Shown one piece after another: positions 1-8,970 of a DNA stretch of 39,495 bases. Under the pieces are notes generated by a model that worked only from the letters and a program-made list of their open reading frames with translations, did no database searches and had not been told where the DNA came from. The stretch comes from Candidatus Omnitrophota bacterium (lineage in GTDB: Bacteria; Omnitrophota; Omnitrophia; Omnitrophales; JACQLI01): NCBI GenBank assembly GCA_016204125.1, contig JACQLI010000045.1:1-39495 (forward strand). Direction: 5' to 3'. The position numbers and the translations under genes are program-made. Numbering within the stretch: position 1 is the stretch's first letter; every line of letters starts with the position of its first letter.

Positions 1-537
1 CCAGTCCTCAGGAGTAATTACTGGCTTACCATCCATGTCCTTACGATCACGCTCAGCTACGGTGCTTTCCTTTTAGCGTGGGGACTCGGGCATGCAAACC
101 TCATCAGTTTTGCCTTTCGTCCAGAGAAGGAGAAAGAACATGAAGAGCTCGGCGGGTATGTTTACCGTGCTCTTCAGATTGGTGTGGTTCTTCTCGCAGC
201 GGGAACTATTTTAGGCGGCGTATGGGCCAATGATTCGTGGGGTCGTTTTTGGGGTTGGGATCCTAAAGAGACGTGGGCCTTGATCGCACTTTTTGGTTAC
301 TTAGCAGTACTCCATGCCCGTTATGTAGGCTGGATTGAACATTTCGGCACAGCCGTCGGAGCAGTGGTTGCCTTCCTTGGGATTCTTATGGCCTGGTACG
401 GCGTGAATTTTGTTCTCGCCGCTGGCCTCCATAGTTACGGATTTGGAGATGGTGGCCTTCATTACGTACTTGCTGTAGTGGGGATTGATTTGCTCTTTGT
501 TTCCTACCTCGCGTTTCGCTTCAATACGCATGGCTAA
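1..537 (+). CDS. ccsA: Cytochrome c biogenesis protein CcsA (3' part, start outside window)
   Basis: This is the C-terminal part of the System II haem exporter/ligase subunit CcsA, an inner-membrane protein that delivers haem to CXXCH motifs outside the membrane. The open frame runs in from base 1, so an internal ATG at 184 is not the start. It carries the tryptophan-rich WWD signature (WGRFWGWDPKETWALI), conserved histidines (IHVLT and VLHARY) and about five membrane segments. The last 8 bases overlap the next gene. Placement ahead of a Rieske/cytochrome b/multihaem cytochrome operon fits a role in maturing the eight-haem subunit and possibly a covalent haem on cytochrome b. Family assignment is secure; the N-terminus and any CcsB partner are not visible. 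Confidence 0.93.
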   Translation, partial: PVLRSNYWLTIHVLTITLSYGAFLLAWGLGHANLISFAFRPEKEKEHEELGGYVYRALQIGVVLLAAGTILGGVWANDSWGRFWGWDPKETWALIALFGYLAVLHARYVGWIEHFGTAVGAVVAFLGILMAWYGVNFVLAAGLHSYGFGDGGLHYVLAVVGIDLLFVSYLAFRFNTHG

Positions 538-1369
538 ACTTAAGCTTTTTTACGGGCTTTTTCTTTTTCCGCTCATCGTCGCTATTGGAATGGCAGCCCT
601 TCTCTGCACGGTTGTCTTCCTCACCCATGAGGAAGAAACACCAGAAACACTTATCGCTGCGATCAAAAGCGGCTCTCCAAGCAAGCGCTGGCAGAAGGCC
701 TTTGAACTCTCCAATGAGCTGAATCGCCACCCTGAGATGATTCGGGGGAAAGGGGTAATGAATGAGATCATTCATATCCTGAGCGATCCCGATCATTACG
801 ATCCAAAAACAAGGTCCTATATGGCGATGGCCTTGAGCCGTTTCAAAGATCCCGAGGCCGTTTACGCCCTTCGTCAGAGACTTGACAAAGAGGAGGCAGA
901 GGTCCAGTTCTATTTGATATGGGCGCTTGGCAATTTGGGTGCGCGGGAGGCAGTCCGCGATCTCGAACCTTTTCTCTCGCGCGAAGCGGCAGATTTGCGT
1001 AAAATCGCAGCTTATGTTTTAGGCATTTTGGGCGATAAAAAAACGGTATCCAAGCTCGAACCGCTATTGGATGATTCTGTTGACGATGTTTCCTGGAATG
1101 CAGCCTTGAGTCTTGCTCGTCTGGGTGATGATTCAGGAAAAGAAGTTTTGTTAAAGATGCTTGACCGAAATATTCTCGTTTCGCATCAGATGTCCAAACA
1201 AGAAATTGAGAATGTGATGGTGAATGCAGTTAAAGGATTAGCCATGCTTAAGAATGTTGAATTTATCCCTCTCCTTCAATCGTTGGCTCAGGGTGACGAA
1301 AGCCTGAAGGTGAGACAAGCCGCCATTGAAGCCATCCAATATCAAAAAGAAGGAGCCCTTCATGGCTGA
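530..1369 (+). CDS. Membrane-anchored HEAT-repeat protein
   Basis: This 279-residue protein has one N-terminal membrane segment (about residues 8-30) followed by four to five HEAT-type helical repeats. The repeats show as recurrent alanine/leucine-rich units such as ALRQRLDKEEAEVQFYLIWA and WNAALSLARLGD. An ATG at 530 was chosen because it gives a clean start just inside the end of ccsA; the longer frame from 485 would overlap ccsA by more than 50 bases. It probably acts as an extracytoplasmic protein-binding scaffold. Lying between ccsA and the Rieske gene, it may help assemble the cytochrome b6c-like complex. That role is inferred from position only. No catalytic motif is visible. Confidence 0.75.
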   Translation: MAKLKLFYGLFLFPLIVAIGMAALLCTVVFLTHEEETPETLIAAIKSGSPSKRWQKAFELSNELNRHPEMIRGKGVMNEIIHILSDPDHYDPKTRSYMAMALSRFKDPEAVYALRQRLDKEEAEVQFYLIWALGNLGAREAVRDLEPFLSREAADLRKIAAYVLGILGDKKTVSKLEPLLDDSVDDVSWNAALSLARLGDDSGKEVLLKMLDRNILVSHQMSKQEIENVMVNAVKGLAMLKNVEFIPLLQSLAQGDESLKVRQAAIEAIQYQKEGALHG

Positions 1370-1925
1370 GGCCCCACCTCCTGAGAAGGTTAGCGAGGGA
1401 AGACCCACGCCTGCAACACCTCCCTATCCTCCTTACGGACAGAAGATAACGCGTCGTCAGTTTCTTTCTTGGTTTACCCTTGCCTGGGCCAGCTTTGCTG
1501 CGGCGACCCTCGGCGCTTTGTCTCTTTGCTTAAGGTTTATGTTTCCCAACGTCCTTTTTGAACCTAAGATGTCGTTCAAGGCAGGCAAACCCGAAGAGTA
1601 TGAATTGGGCGTGGACGAACGCTGGAAGGAAAAATACGGGGTTTGGATCATCAAAACAAACGTAGGGATGTATGCGCTTTCCACTGTTTGCACTCACTTG
1701 GGTTGTACGCCCAATTGGCTTGCCAACGAGAACAAATTCAAGTGTCCTTGTCACGGGAGCGGGTTCTACTCTACAGGAATAAACTTCGAAGGACCTGCAC
1801 CAAGGCCGCTTGAGCGGGTTTTAATTTCGCAGGCTGAAGACGGTCAGGTTTTGATTGATAAAAGCAAAATATTTCAACAGGAAAAAGGCCAGTGGAATCT
1901 TCCTGGCGCCTTTCTTCCTCTTTAA
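1362..1925 (+). CDS. Rieske [2Fe-2S] protein of the cytochrome bc/b6f-type complex
   Basis: This 187-residue Rieske subunit accepts one electron from quinol at the outer quinol-oxidation site. A proline-rich N-terminus precedes a twin-arginine-like segment (TRRQFLSWF) and one membrane anchor (about residues 38-60), as expected for a Tat-exported, anchored Rieske protein. The cluster motifs are CTHLGC (ligands C110 and H112, disulfide C115) and CPCHGS (ligands C128 and H131, disulfide C130). The ATG at 1362 is preceded by AAGAAGGAG and overlaps the preceding gene by 8 bases. It is the first electron-transfer gene of the operon and is followed by cytochrome b after 21 bases. Confidence 0.95.
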   Translation: MAEAPPPEKVSEGRPTPATPPYPPYGQKITRRQFLSWFTLAWASFAAATLGALSLCLRFMFPNVLFEPKMSFKAGKPEEYELGVDERWKEKYGVWIIKTNVGMYALSTVCTHLGCTPNWLANENKFKCPCHGSGFYSTGINFEGPAPRPLERVLISQAEDGQVLIDKSKIFQQEKGQWNLPGAFLPL

Positions 1926-1946
1926 CCTCTGAGGAGTCAATAAAGA

Positions 1947-2795
1947 ATGGCTGAAGCAGAACAAGCCCAGATGCCTGGACAACCTCCTGGGCCTAAGAAA
2001 AAATTTGCCATGCCGAGTTGGGAAGAGATCAAAAAATCGGCGACGAGATCCCAGATTTGGAAATCAATCTTCCGTCATGGTTACAGTACAGATGAAAGAG
2101 ACCGCGCTCTTACTGTTCTCACAAACGTCTTCTTTCATCTTCATCCTGTCAAGGTGAGAAAGTCAGGAGCTCGGTTTGGTTTTACTTGGTGTGCGGGCGG
2201 ACTTTCCTTTTTTGTCTTCCTTACCCTTGTAGTCAGCGGGATCCTACTGATGTTTTACTACAGACCCACCGTAGAGTATGCCTATAACGATATCGTCGCC
2301 TTGAGGGAACATGTTCCTTTTGGGATTATGCGGGAACTTCACAGATGGGGTGCCCATGCGATGATCATCACAGTTTGGCTCCACATGTTTCGTGTTTTTA
2401 TGACAGGTTCCTACAAGCCGCCGCGTGAATTCAACTGGATTGTCGGCGTCATCCTCCTTGTCCTTACGATGCTTCTCAGTTTCACAGGCTACCTTCTCCC
2501 TTGGGATCAACTTGCTATGTGGGCGATTACCGTGGGAAGCAATATGGCACGCGCCACACCCTTTCTCGGACACGAAGGCCCAGGCGCTGCGCTTCTCAGC
2601 ATTGGGGATATTCAGCTTGTTCATTCAGGAAGTGATGTAAGGTTTGCTCTTCTCGGCGGCCGTTTTGTAGGTGCTGGCGCTTTGCTCAGGTTTTACATCC
2701 TCCATTGCGTCGCTATTCCTGCCGCAGCCGTTATTCTCATGGCCGTTCATTTTTGGCGTATTCGTAAGGATGGAGGAATCAGCGGACCGCTATGA
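1947..2795 (+). CDS. Cytochrome b6-like subunit (N-terminal cytochrome b)
   Basis: This 282-residue protein matches the four-helix N-terminal half of cytochrome b. Haem ligand pairs are H132/H146 and H253/H268. The second pair has 14 intervening residues, the spacing of b6-type rather than mitochondrial bc1-type proteins. Cys82 in WCAGG aligns with the plastid cytochrome b6 cysteine that binds the extra haem c_n covalently, and FYYRPT follows as in b6. Relative to b6 there is an N-terminal extension of about 65 residues and a loop between helices C and D about 20 residues longer. The gene overlaps the downstream subunit-IV-like gene by 4 bases (ATGA), implying coupled translation. Confidence 0.93.
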   Translation: MAEAEQAQMPGQPPGPKKKFAMPSWEEIKKSATRSQIWKSIFRHGYSTDERDRALTVLTNVFFHLHPVKVRKSGARFGFTWCAGGLSFFVFLTLVVSGILLMFYYRPTVEYAYNDIVALREHVPFGIMRELHRWGAHAMIITVWLHMFRVFMTGSYKPPREFNWIVGVILLVLTMLLSFTGYLLPWDQLAMWAITVGSNMARATPFLGHEGPGAALLSIGDIQLVHSGSDVRFALLGGRFVGAGALLRFYILHCVAIPAAAVILMAVHFWRIRKDGGISGPL

Positions 2796-3874
2796 TCGAA
2801 GCCTTTAAGACGTTTGTTAATTCGATTTCATCTCCTGTTACCATATTTACCTCTGCTGCCATAGTCTTCTTCCTTATTCTTAGCTTTCCAAGAATCACAA
2901 CGAGCAAGTGGGTAGCAGGGAGTGCCCTCCTTCTTATTCTTCTCTTTTTCGGGATCGGACTTACCGATGAAAATTTCAGAAGGATTGTGACAGCTCCCGA
3001 TAATGTCCCTATTGTGGCAATGATCTTTGTCTTCGGTTATTTCACTTGGTTTGCGCTTCGGAAGGCAACGGAGAATGATCGCCGTATGGAGCAGGGCCTT
3101 CCGACTGTTGAAGCGACAGAGGCGAATGAGAAGGTTCTCGTATTCCCTTATCTTATCTTCATCGAATTTGTGGTTGCCCTTTTTTATGCGATCGGTCTTG
3201 TGATTTGGTCCATTCTTTTAAAAGCGCCACTCGAAGAACCTGCCAATCCAACCATTTCGCCGAATCCGAGCAAAGCGCCCTGGTATTTCCTGGGACTTCA
3301 AGAGATGCTTGTCTATTACGATCCGTGGATTGCGGGGGTCCTGCTTCCCACTTTTATCATTCTGGGTCTTTGCGCAATCCCTTACATTGATCGGGATACA
3401 AAGAGCTCAGGCTACTACAGTTTTAAACAGAGGCGTTTCGCCATAACCGCATTCCTTTTTGGCTTTTGGATCTTGTGGATTCTTCTAATTGTCGTGGGGA
3501 CATTTCTGCGCGGACCCAACTGGAATTTCTTTGGACCCTTCGAGGCGTGGGATGTTCACAAGGTTGTACCCCTTCTTAATGTGAACCTCTCAGAATTCAT
3601 TTATGTGAAGTGGCTTGGCTGGGGACTTCCCAAGTTTTGGATCATTCGTGAACTTCCAGGATTCGCTGTGATCATTCTTTATTACACCGCCGCGCCTCTT
3701 CTTCTTTCGAAGACTTTCTTTAAAGTAATTCATCAAAAGCTTGATCCTGTGCGTTACTCCATTTTGGCAACCCTTCTCCTTACGATGGTTGCCCTGCCTA
3801 TCAAAATGTACCTCAGATGGGCCTTTAATTTGAAATACATCGTGGCCCTCCCAGAATTTTTCTTCAATATCTAA
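2792..3874 (+). CDS. Cytochrome b C-terminal / subunit IV-like protein, extended
   Basis: This 360-residue membrane protein carries the C-terminal cytochrome b half. It has about eight hydrophobic segments (roughly residues 17-34, 39-57, 72-88, 116-142, 180-198, 217-237, 290-305 and 324-340), against three in the plastid subunit IV of about 160 residues. The quinol-site PEWY motif reads APWY (residues 162-165), so the usual acidic residue is proline; LGLQE follows directly. A GPNWNFFGPF stretch is typical of longer bacterial versions. It pairs with the b6-like gene upstream and is followed after 9 bases by the multihaem cytochrome. Assignment is firm. What the added segments do is unknown. 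Confidence 0.9.
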   Translation: MIEAFKTFVNSISSPVTIFTSAAIVFFLILSFPRITTSKWVAGSALLLILLFFGIGLTDENFRRIVTAPDNVPIVAMIFVFGYFTWFALRKATENDRRMEQGLPTVEATEANEKVLVFPYLIFIEFVVALFYAIGLVIWSILLKAPLEEPANPTISPNPSKAPWYFLGLQEMLVYYDPWIAGVLLPTFIILGLCAIPYIDRDTKSSGYYSFKQRRFAITAFLFGFWILWILLIVVGTFLRGPNWNFFGPFEAWDVHKVVPLLNVNLSEFIYVKWLGWGLPKFWIIRELPGFAVIILYYTAAPLLLSKTFFKVIHQKLDPVRYSILATLLLTMVALPIKMYLRWAFNLKYIVALPEFFFNI

Positions 3875-3883
3875 GGTTCATCC

Positions 3884-6679
3884 GTGCCTAAAGAGTCTCC
3901 CAAACTCTACAGCGTCGACAAGACCTTCGTGTGGTTTGCAATAGCAAGCGTTACCCTGCTTATCTCACTCATCCTGATGGTTGGTCAGGATTACAGTCGC
4001 GAATGGAAAAATTGGCAAAGAAAGTTTGTGCGCCTGAAATATGAAAAGACTCAAGCCGAACTTCAGTCGGCTCAGGAGAAGGTGGATAAGGCCAAACTTG
4101 AATCTCTCGAGAAAGAATTGGCCGAGGCACACAAGAATTTCAAAGCCAAAAAGCCTGAATATAAAAAAATCCAGAAAGAAATCGCAAAGCTTGATCTTGA
4201 ACTTACCAAGGTTAAATCGAAACATCAGGATCTCAAGCAATATCAAGACTCCTACAAATACTTTATTGAGGAATACCAAAACCATAAAGACCCCCGCGCT
4301 AGTGAATATGAAAAGAAATTAGAGGCGCTCATGCCCTCACTTGAAGAGGCGAGGCTTAAGGTGGAGGACCTTGAGAAAAGTAAGGAGGAAAAAGAGGCCG
4401 AGGTTAACGCCTTAAAAGAAGAGGAGAAACATCTCACCAAGGAAATCGATCGAATCACTCAAGAAAGGGATGAGGCAAAAAAAAGGCTCGCCAAACTGAA
4501 GCCAGGTCTTGTTACCGCTCTCCTCAATGCGCCCATGATCGATTTTCTCCGTCCTACCTTACAGATTCAACAAGTGGTCCTTGAAGATCTGGAGGACGAT
4601 TACCACTTCACAAGGGTGCAGAAGGTGGACCGTTGCACCACCTGTCATCTTGGGATTGATCAAAAAGGTTTTGAAGACGCCCCCCAGCCTTTCAAGACGC
4701 ATCCCAAACTCGATCTTTTTGTAGGTTCTGATTCGCCCCATTCCCTTGAAAAGTTTGGCTGCACGGTTTGTCACGGAGGAAATGGACATTCCCTCACATT
4801 TAAAGATACGGCCCACACCCCTCAGAATGAGGAACAAGAGAAAGCGTGGGAGAAAAAATACCATTGGCATCCTTTGGAAAAGTGGACAGAGAAGATGCTT
4901 CCGCTTAATCATGTCGAGGCCTCATGCACCAAATGCCATAGGGGTGTTGTGGATATTCCTCAGGCCGAGAAGTTAAATGAGGGAAGTAACCTCGCTCGAA
5001 TGTACGGGTGTTTTGGTTGTCATAAAATAGAAGGCTTTGAAAACCAGTGGAAGATCGGCCCAGGCCTTGACCACATTAACAGTAAGGTTACCAAAGATTG
5101 GATTGTTCGCTGGCTCCAGAATCCAAAGGCCTTTCGTCCCGCCACCGTGATGCCCCGTGTCTTCCATTTGAGTAATACAAGTTCACCAGAGGACACAGAG
5201 AAGAACAACGCGGCGATCGTTGGAACTGCGACTTATTTAACCAAGCATTCAACAAGCGTTGAACTTGAAAAGGCCAAAAAGGGGGATCCTAAGGAAGGGG
5301 AGCAGCTTTTCAAAAATGTGGGCTGTCTGGGTTGTCACTCTGTTGAAAGCGCGGGCGTTAATCGATTTGGACCGAATCTTTCTGGTTTGGGAAGCAAAAC
5401 CACAGCGGACTGGATTTTCACCTGGCTCAAAGATCCCAAACATTATCACAAAGATGCAAGGATGCCCAACCTTCGTTTAAGTGATGAAGCGGCAGCGGAC
5501 ATTACAAGTTACCTCCTCACGCTTCAGAATGAAAATTTTGAGAAAGAGCCCTTGCCTGAGGTGAAGCCAGAAATCGTGGATGCCATGCTTCTCAATTTCT
5601 TAAAGACAAGGCTCCGCCATGAAGAGGCGATGAGTGAACTTTCTAAGATGGACCAAGAAAGTAAATTTGATTTACTCGGAAAAGAGATCATAGGAAATCA
5701 AGGGTGTTTTGGCTGCCACAGCATACCAGGCTTTGAGCAGGCCAAACAGATTGGAACCGAACTCTCCAATGAGGGGTTAAAAGAGGTAGAAAGGCTTGAC
5801 TTTGGTTTCGTTCCCATTGAAAGGTCGCGGCAGGCGTGGTTTTCTCAGAAACTCAAAAATCCTCGCATCTTTGATCAGGGCAGGATCAGGGAATATTTTG
5901 AGAAATTGAGGATGCCGCATTTTGGTTTTACAGACGAGGAAGCCGAGGCGCTCACAACTTTTCTCCTAAGCCTTACTCAGGAAAAAATTCCTTTTGAGAT
6001 GTTGAGGATTCTTAATTTGAAGGAGCAGGAGATAGAGGCGGGAAGATTTCTCATCAGCAAATACAATTGTCAGGGCTGCCATATTCTGGATGGTAAAGGT
6101 GGCAAGGTAAAAGAATTGCTCGGAGATCCAGGCCTAGCTCCTCCTCCGCTTGACGGGGAAGGGGCTAAGGTCCATGAAACCTGGCTCTACTCCTTTCTGC
6201 GTTCTCCCTCAACCATTCGGCCTTGGCTTAAATTCAGGATGCCAACCTTTGGCTTTACGAATGATCAGATCCTCACACTTGTTAAGTATTTTTCCAATAG
6301 AGAAAAGCAGGAAATTTCATTTGATCAGAGCGAGACGCAACCTTCGCCCAAGATGCTTGAATCAGGCAAGAAACTTTTTGAAGCCTTACAGTGTACAAAG
6401 TGTCACCAGCCTGGTCAGGCCGCACCAGGACTCAGTGCATCCTTCCTCGCGCCCGACTTGACGCTTGCCAAAGAAAGACTCAAACCAAACTGGGTTGTGG
6501 AGTGGTTAAAAGATCCTCAAAAGCTTCAACCAGGGACGATGATGCCAACCTTTTTCCCCGAAGGTCAAACCCCCTTAACGGACATCCTTGAGGGAGACTC
6601 TATCAAGCAGACTGAGGCCATACGCGACTACTTGATGCAGTATACCCTTGAAGCCGAATCCTCACCTAAAAAGGCTTAA
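3884..6679 (+). CDS. Octahaem c-type cytochrome with N-terminal anchor and coiled coil
   Basis: This 931-residue protein begins with GTG at 3884 and has one membrane anchor (about residues 12-32). A strongly charged Lys/Glu-rich coiled coil follows (about 35-205), then a haem-rich region. Eight CXXCH motifs start near residues 251, 293, 348, 376, 481, 608, 729 and 837. Several sit in class I cytochrome c-like modules that end in MPRVF, MPNLR, MPHFG, MPTFG or MPTFF, where the methionine is a plausible axial ligand. It replaces cytochrome c1 or f as the electron exit of the complex encoded directly upstream. It depends on the CcsA system encoded at the window start. The coiled coil probably mediates oligomerisation or spans part of the periplasm; that is inference. 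Confidence 0.9.
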   Translation: MPKESPKLYSVDKTFVWFAIASVTLLISLILMVGQDYSREWKNWQRKFVRLKYEKTQAELQSAQEKVDKAKLESLEKELAEAHKNFKAKKPEYKKIQKEIAKLDLELTKVKSKHQDLKQYQDSYKYFIEEYQNHKDPRASEYEKKLEALMPSLEEARLKVEDLEKSKEEKEAEVNALKEEEKHLTKEIDRITQERDEAKKRLAKLKPGLVTALLNAPMIDFLRPTLQIQQVVLEDLEDDYHFTRVQKVDRCTTCHLGIDQKGFEDAPQPFKTHPKLDLFVGSDSPHSLEKFGCTVCHGGNGHSLTFKDTAHTPQNEEQEKAWEKKYHWHPLEKWTEKMLPLNHVEASCTKCHRGVVDIPQAEKLNEGSNLARMYGCFGCHKIEGFENQWKIGPGLDHINSKVTKDWIVRWLQNPKAFRPATVMPRVFHLSNTSSPEDTEKNNAAIVGTATYLTKHSTSVELEKAKKGDPKEGEQLFKNVGCLGCHSVESAGVNRFGPNLSGLGSKTTADWIFTWLKDPKHYHKDARMPNLRLSDEAAADITSYLLTLQNENFEKEPLPEVKPEIVDAMLLNFLKTRLRHEEAMSELSKMDQESKFDLLGKEIIGNQGCFGCHSIPGFEQAKQIGTELSNEGLKEVERLDFGFVPIERSRQAWFSQKLKNPRIFDQGRIREYFEKLRMPHFGFTDEEAEALTTFLLSLTQEKIPFEMLRILNLKEQEIEAGRFLISKYNCQGCHILDGKGGKVKELLGDPGLAPPPLDGEGAKVHETWLYSFLRSPSTIRPWLKFRMPTFGFTNDQILTLVKYFSNREKQEISFDQSETQPSPKMLESGKKLFEALQCTKCHQPGQAAPGLSASFLAPDLTLAKERLKPNWVVEWLKDPQKLQPGTMMPTFFPEGQTPLTDILEGDSIKQTEAIRDYLMQYTLEAESSPKKA

Positions 6680-6754
6680 GCTGTAGCAAAAAGTTTTAAA
6701 TTAAGCACGGCCCAAAAAATGGCGATACATTGACGGGACTATACGTCCGTTAAA

Positions 6755-7549
6755 ATGAATAAAGCCGCGCTTTACTTACTGCAAAATCCCCTTCAATATA
6801 TCTTTGCTTTCTTCCAGGAGTTAGGTTCGATTTATCTTTTCACCAAAGCAGCCGTCGTCTCAGCCTTCTCGCCTCCCTATAAACGCTCCATCACGCGCCG
6901 TCACATGGATGAAATTGGTGTAGGGTCGCTTCCTATCGTCACTCTGACGGGGCTTTTTATGGGGCTTGTGCTTGGACTCCAGAGTATCGTCGAACTTCGT
7001 ACCATCGGAGCCACATCTTACATTGGGCGTCCCATCGGGACGACAGTGATTCGAGAATTGGGACCTGTCCTTTCTTCGATGATGGTTGCGGCGAGGGCGG
7101 GCTCAGCGATCGCAGCAGAACTTGCTTCCATGGCTATTGGAGAACAGATTGACGCCCTTCGAGCCGAGGGGAGCGATCCTGTTAAGAAACTTGTTGAACC
7201 TCGTCTTGTTGCCTGCACGATCATGACACCTGTTCTAACAGCCATCTGTGATGTGATTGCATTCGTGGGCGGTTGGCTTGTGGCGCGATATGCGGTTCAA
7301 ATCAGTTCCTTCTTTTATTGGGATTCTGTCTTTGAAGTCTTGACTCCCGCTTTCGTTTACGGAGGGCTTATCAAATCCCTCACTTTTGGTTTTATTATTG
7401 GCGTCGTTTCTTGTTACTCGGGAATACGAACAGGATTCGGCTCGGCAGGTGTGGGTGAAGCAACAACGCGTGCAGTCGTTCTTGCATCCATTTCCATCCT
7501 TGGGTTCGACTTCCTTTTAACCAAAGTTTTCATTGTTACATGGTGGTAA
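6755..7549 (+). CDS. mlaE: MlaE-type ABC transporter permease
   Basis: This 264-residue inner-membrane permease belongs to the MlaE/YrbE family, which moves phospholipids between inner and outer membranes with MCE proteins. Family hallmarks are GLFMGLVLGLQ, the IRELGPVLSSMMVAARAGSA segment and the coupling stretch MAIGEQIDALRAEG followed by a P-rich region. It has about five membrane segments and normal length. The stop overlaps the mlaF start by 10 bases, so the two are translationally coupled. The 75 bases upstream hold a short imperfect inverted repeat around 6733-6750 but no convincing Shine-Dalgarno sequence. Confidence 0.94.
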   Translation: MNKAALYLLQNPLQYIFAFFQELGSIYLFTKAAVVSAFSPPYKRSITRRHMDEIGVGSLPIVTLTGLFMGLVLGLQSIVELRTIGATSYIGRPIGTTVIRELGPVLSSMMVAARAGSAIAAELASMAIGEQIDALRAEGSDPVKKLVEPRLVACTIMTPVLTAICDVIAFVGGWLVARYAVQISSFFYWDSVFEVLTPAFVYGGLIKSLTFGFIIGVVSCYSGIRTGFGSAGVGEATTRAVVLASISILGFDFLLTKVFIVTWW

Positions 7550-8298
7550 ATTCAAATCCCATCATTGATCTAAAGGGCGTCACTCTTCATTATGGAGGAG
7601 ATGATGTCGTAAGGGATATTAACCTCGAGATCAAAGAGGGTGAAACGAAGGTCATTCTCGGTCCAAGCGGCGTTGGCAAAAGCACGATTTTAAAGGCGAT
7701 CCTTGGCCTCTTGAAACCTAAAAAGGGGGAGATATATATTCGGGAAAAAGCGATATCCAAGCTTCCTGAAAGCGAGCTTGTCAAGACAAGACTCCGCATG
7801 GCCATTGTCTTTCAACAGGGCGCACTTTTCGATTCAATGACAGTGGGAGAAAATGTAAGTTATCGCCTCCGCGAACATAATCTGATGGACGCAAAAGCAA
7901 CCGAAGAAAGAGTTCGAGAAGTTCTCAAATTTGTGGGGTTAGAGGGAGCCTTAAAACTTCGTCCTGCCCAACTCTCAGGGGGGATGAAAAAAAGGGTTGC
8001 CATAGCCAGGGCCCTTGCCCCCAACCCTGAGATTTTTCTCTTTGATGAACCAACCGTAGGTCTTGACCCAACGAATGCTTTTAATGTAGAGCAGTTGATT
8101 TTGAAATTAAAGACGAGAAAAGTCACGATCGTGATTGTGACACACGATGTAGGAAGCGCCTTCCGATTGGCCGATTCGATTGTGATGCTTCATGAAGGAA
8201 AATTCATTTTTGAAGGAACGCCTGAAGAGTTAAAGGGACAAAGCGACAAAAGGATTCGAGCTTTTCTTGATCCGATGAGCGTCGCTTCCTGCACCTAA
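7540..8298 (+). CDS. mlaF: MlaF-type ABC transporter ATPase
   Basis: This 252-residue ATPase subunit energises the Mla lipid transporter at the cytoplasmic face. It shows a Walker A motif (GPSGVGKST, about residues 42-50), a Q-loop in VFQQGALFDSMTV, the ABC signature LSGGMKKRVAIARAL, Walker B (IFLFDEPTVGLDP) and a switch histidine in IVTHDV. Length and motif order are typical for MlaF. Overlap with mlaE and the close spacing to the MCE gene indicate one operon. No MlaB or MlaC homologue is present next to it. Confidence 0.95.
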   Translation: MVVNSNPIIDLKGVTLHYGGDDVVRDINLEIKEGETKVILGPSGVGKSTILKAILGLLKPKKGEIYIREKAISKLPESELVKTRLRMAIVFQQGALFDSMTVGENVSYRLREHNLMDAKATEERVREVLKFVGLEGALKLRPAQLSGGMKKRVAIARALAPNPEIFLFDEPTVGLDPTNAFNVEQLILKLKTRKVTIVIVTHDVGSAFRLADSIVMLHEGKFIFEGTPEELKGQSDKRIRAFLDPMSVASCT

Positions 8299-8319
8299 CA
8301 CCGAAAAAGGAGTTCAGAT

Positions 8320-8964
8320 ATGGCTGGATATGATCAGGAAAAAGCTTGGAGTGATTTTAGAGTGGGGCTCATAACCTTTGCCGCCTTCTCTCTCTTGGTG
8401 CTGGGTGTTACCTTTGCGGGCGGAGACAAAGGTTTGCTTTTCAAAAAGACATCCGTAGTCAGGGCCTGGTTGGCCGATGTAGGAGGGCTCAAGAGGGGGT
8501 CCTCTGTGACTATGGGAGGGATGACCGTCGGAAAAGTTACAGATATTACGCTGGGTCATGGTTCTAAGAGAAGTCAAATAGAGGTGACAATGGAAATCCG
8601 TTCTGATGTGAGAGCCCGGATCAAAACCGATTCGCTGCCTTCAGTCAGAACTCAAGGGATGTTAGGGGATCGTTATATCGATATTTCCATGGGGAATGGA
8701 AAATCAGGAGTTCTTCCTGAAAAAAGGCCTCTTGTGGGAAAGGCAGCGAGTGACTTTGACACAACGCTGCGTCAAGCATCCGATGTGCTGAATGAAACCC
8801 AACAGCTTTTGAATGCGATCAATGAGAAACAGGGAACTGTCGGACAGTTCTTTTATGACGAGCGGTTTTATGACAGGTTGCTTGAGATCACAAGTGAGCT
8901 CAATGAACTCATCAAGGATTTCAAGAAGAATCCCAAAAAATACGTCAAGCTTTCTATCTTTTGA
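8320..8964 (+). CDS. mlaD: MlaD-type MCE domain protein
   Basis: This 214-residue protein has one N-terminal membrane anchor (about residues 17-35) and a single MCE domain. The domain includes VGGLKRGSSVTMGGMTVGKV, typical of the MlaD substrate-binding ring subunit facing the periplasm. After the domain comes an amphipathic helical region (about 140-205) as in many MlaD proteins. The start has a good ribosome site (AAAGGAG) 8-9 bases upstream. It completes an E-F-D transporter core. The frame ends just before an inverted repeat at 8971-9002 that separates it from the convergent ArsC-like gene. Confidence 0.93.
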   Translation: MAGYDQEKAWSDFRVGLITFAAFSLLVLGVTFAGGDKGLLFKKTSVVRAWLADVGGLKRGSSVTMGGMTVGKVTDITLGHGSKRSQIEVTMEIRSDVRARIKTDSLPSVRTQGMLGDRYIDISMGNGKSGVLPEKRPLVGKAASDFDTTLRQASDVLNETQQLLNAINEKQGTVGQFFYDERFYDRLLEITSELNELIKDFKKNPKKYVKLSIF

Positions 8965-8970
8965 TTCGAA

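Noticed and set aside
2244..2624. 126-residue open frame antisense to the cytochrome b6-like gene
   Set aside because: The plus-strand protein is unambiguous there; the antisense frame lacks a ribosome site and any motif.
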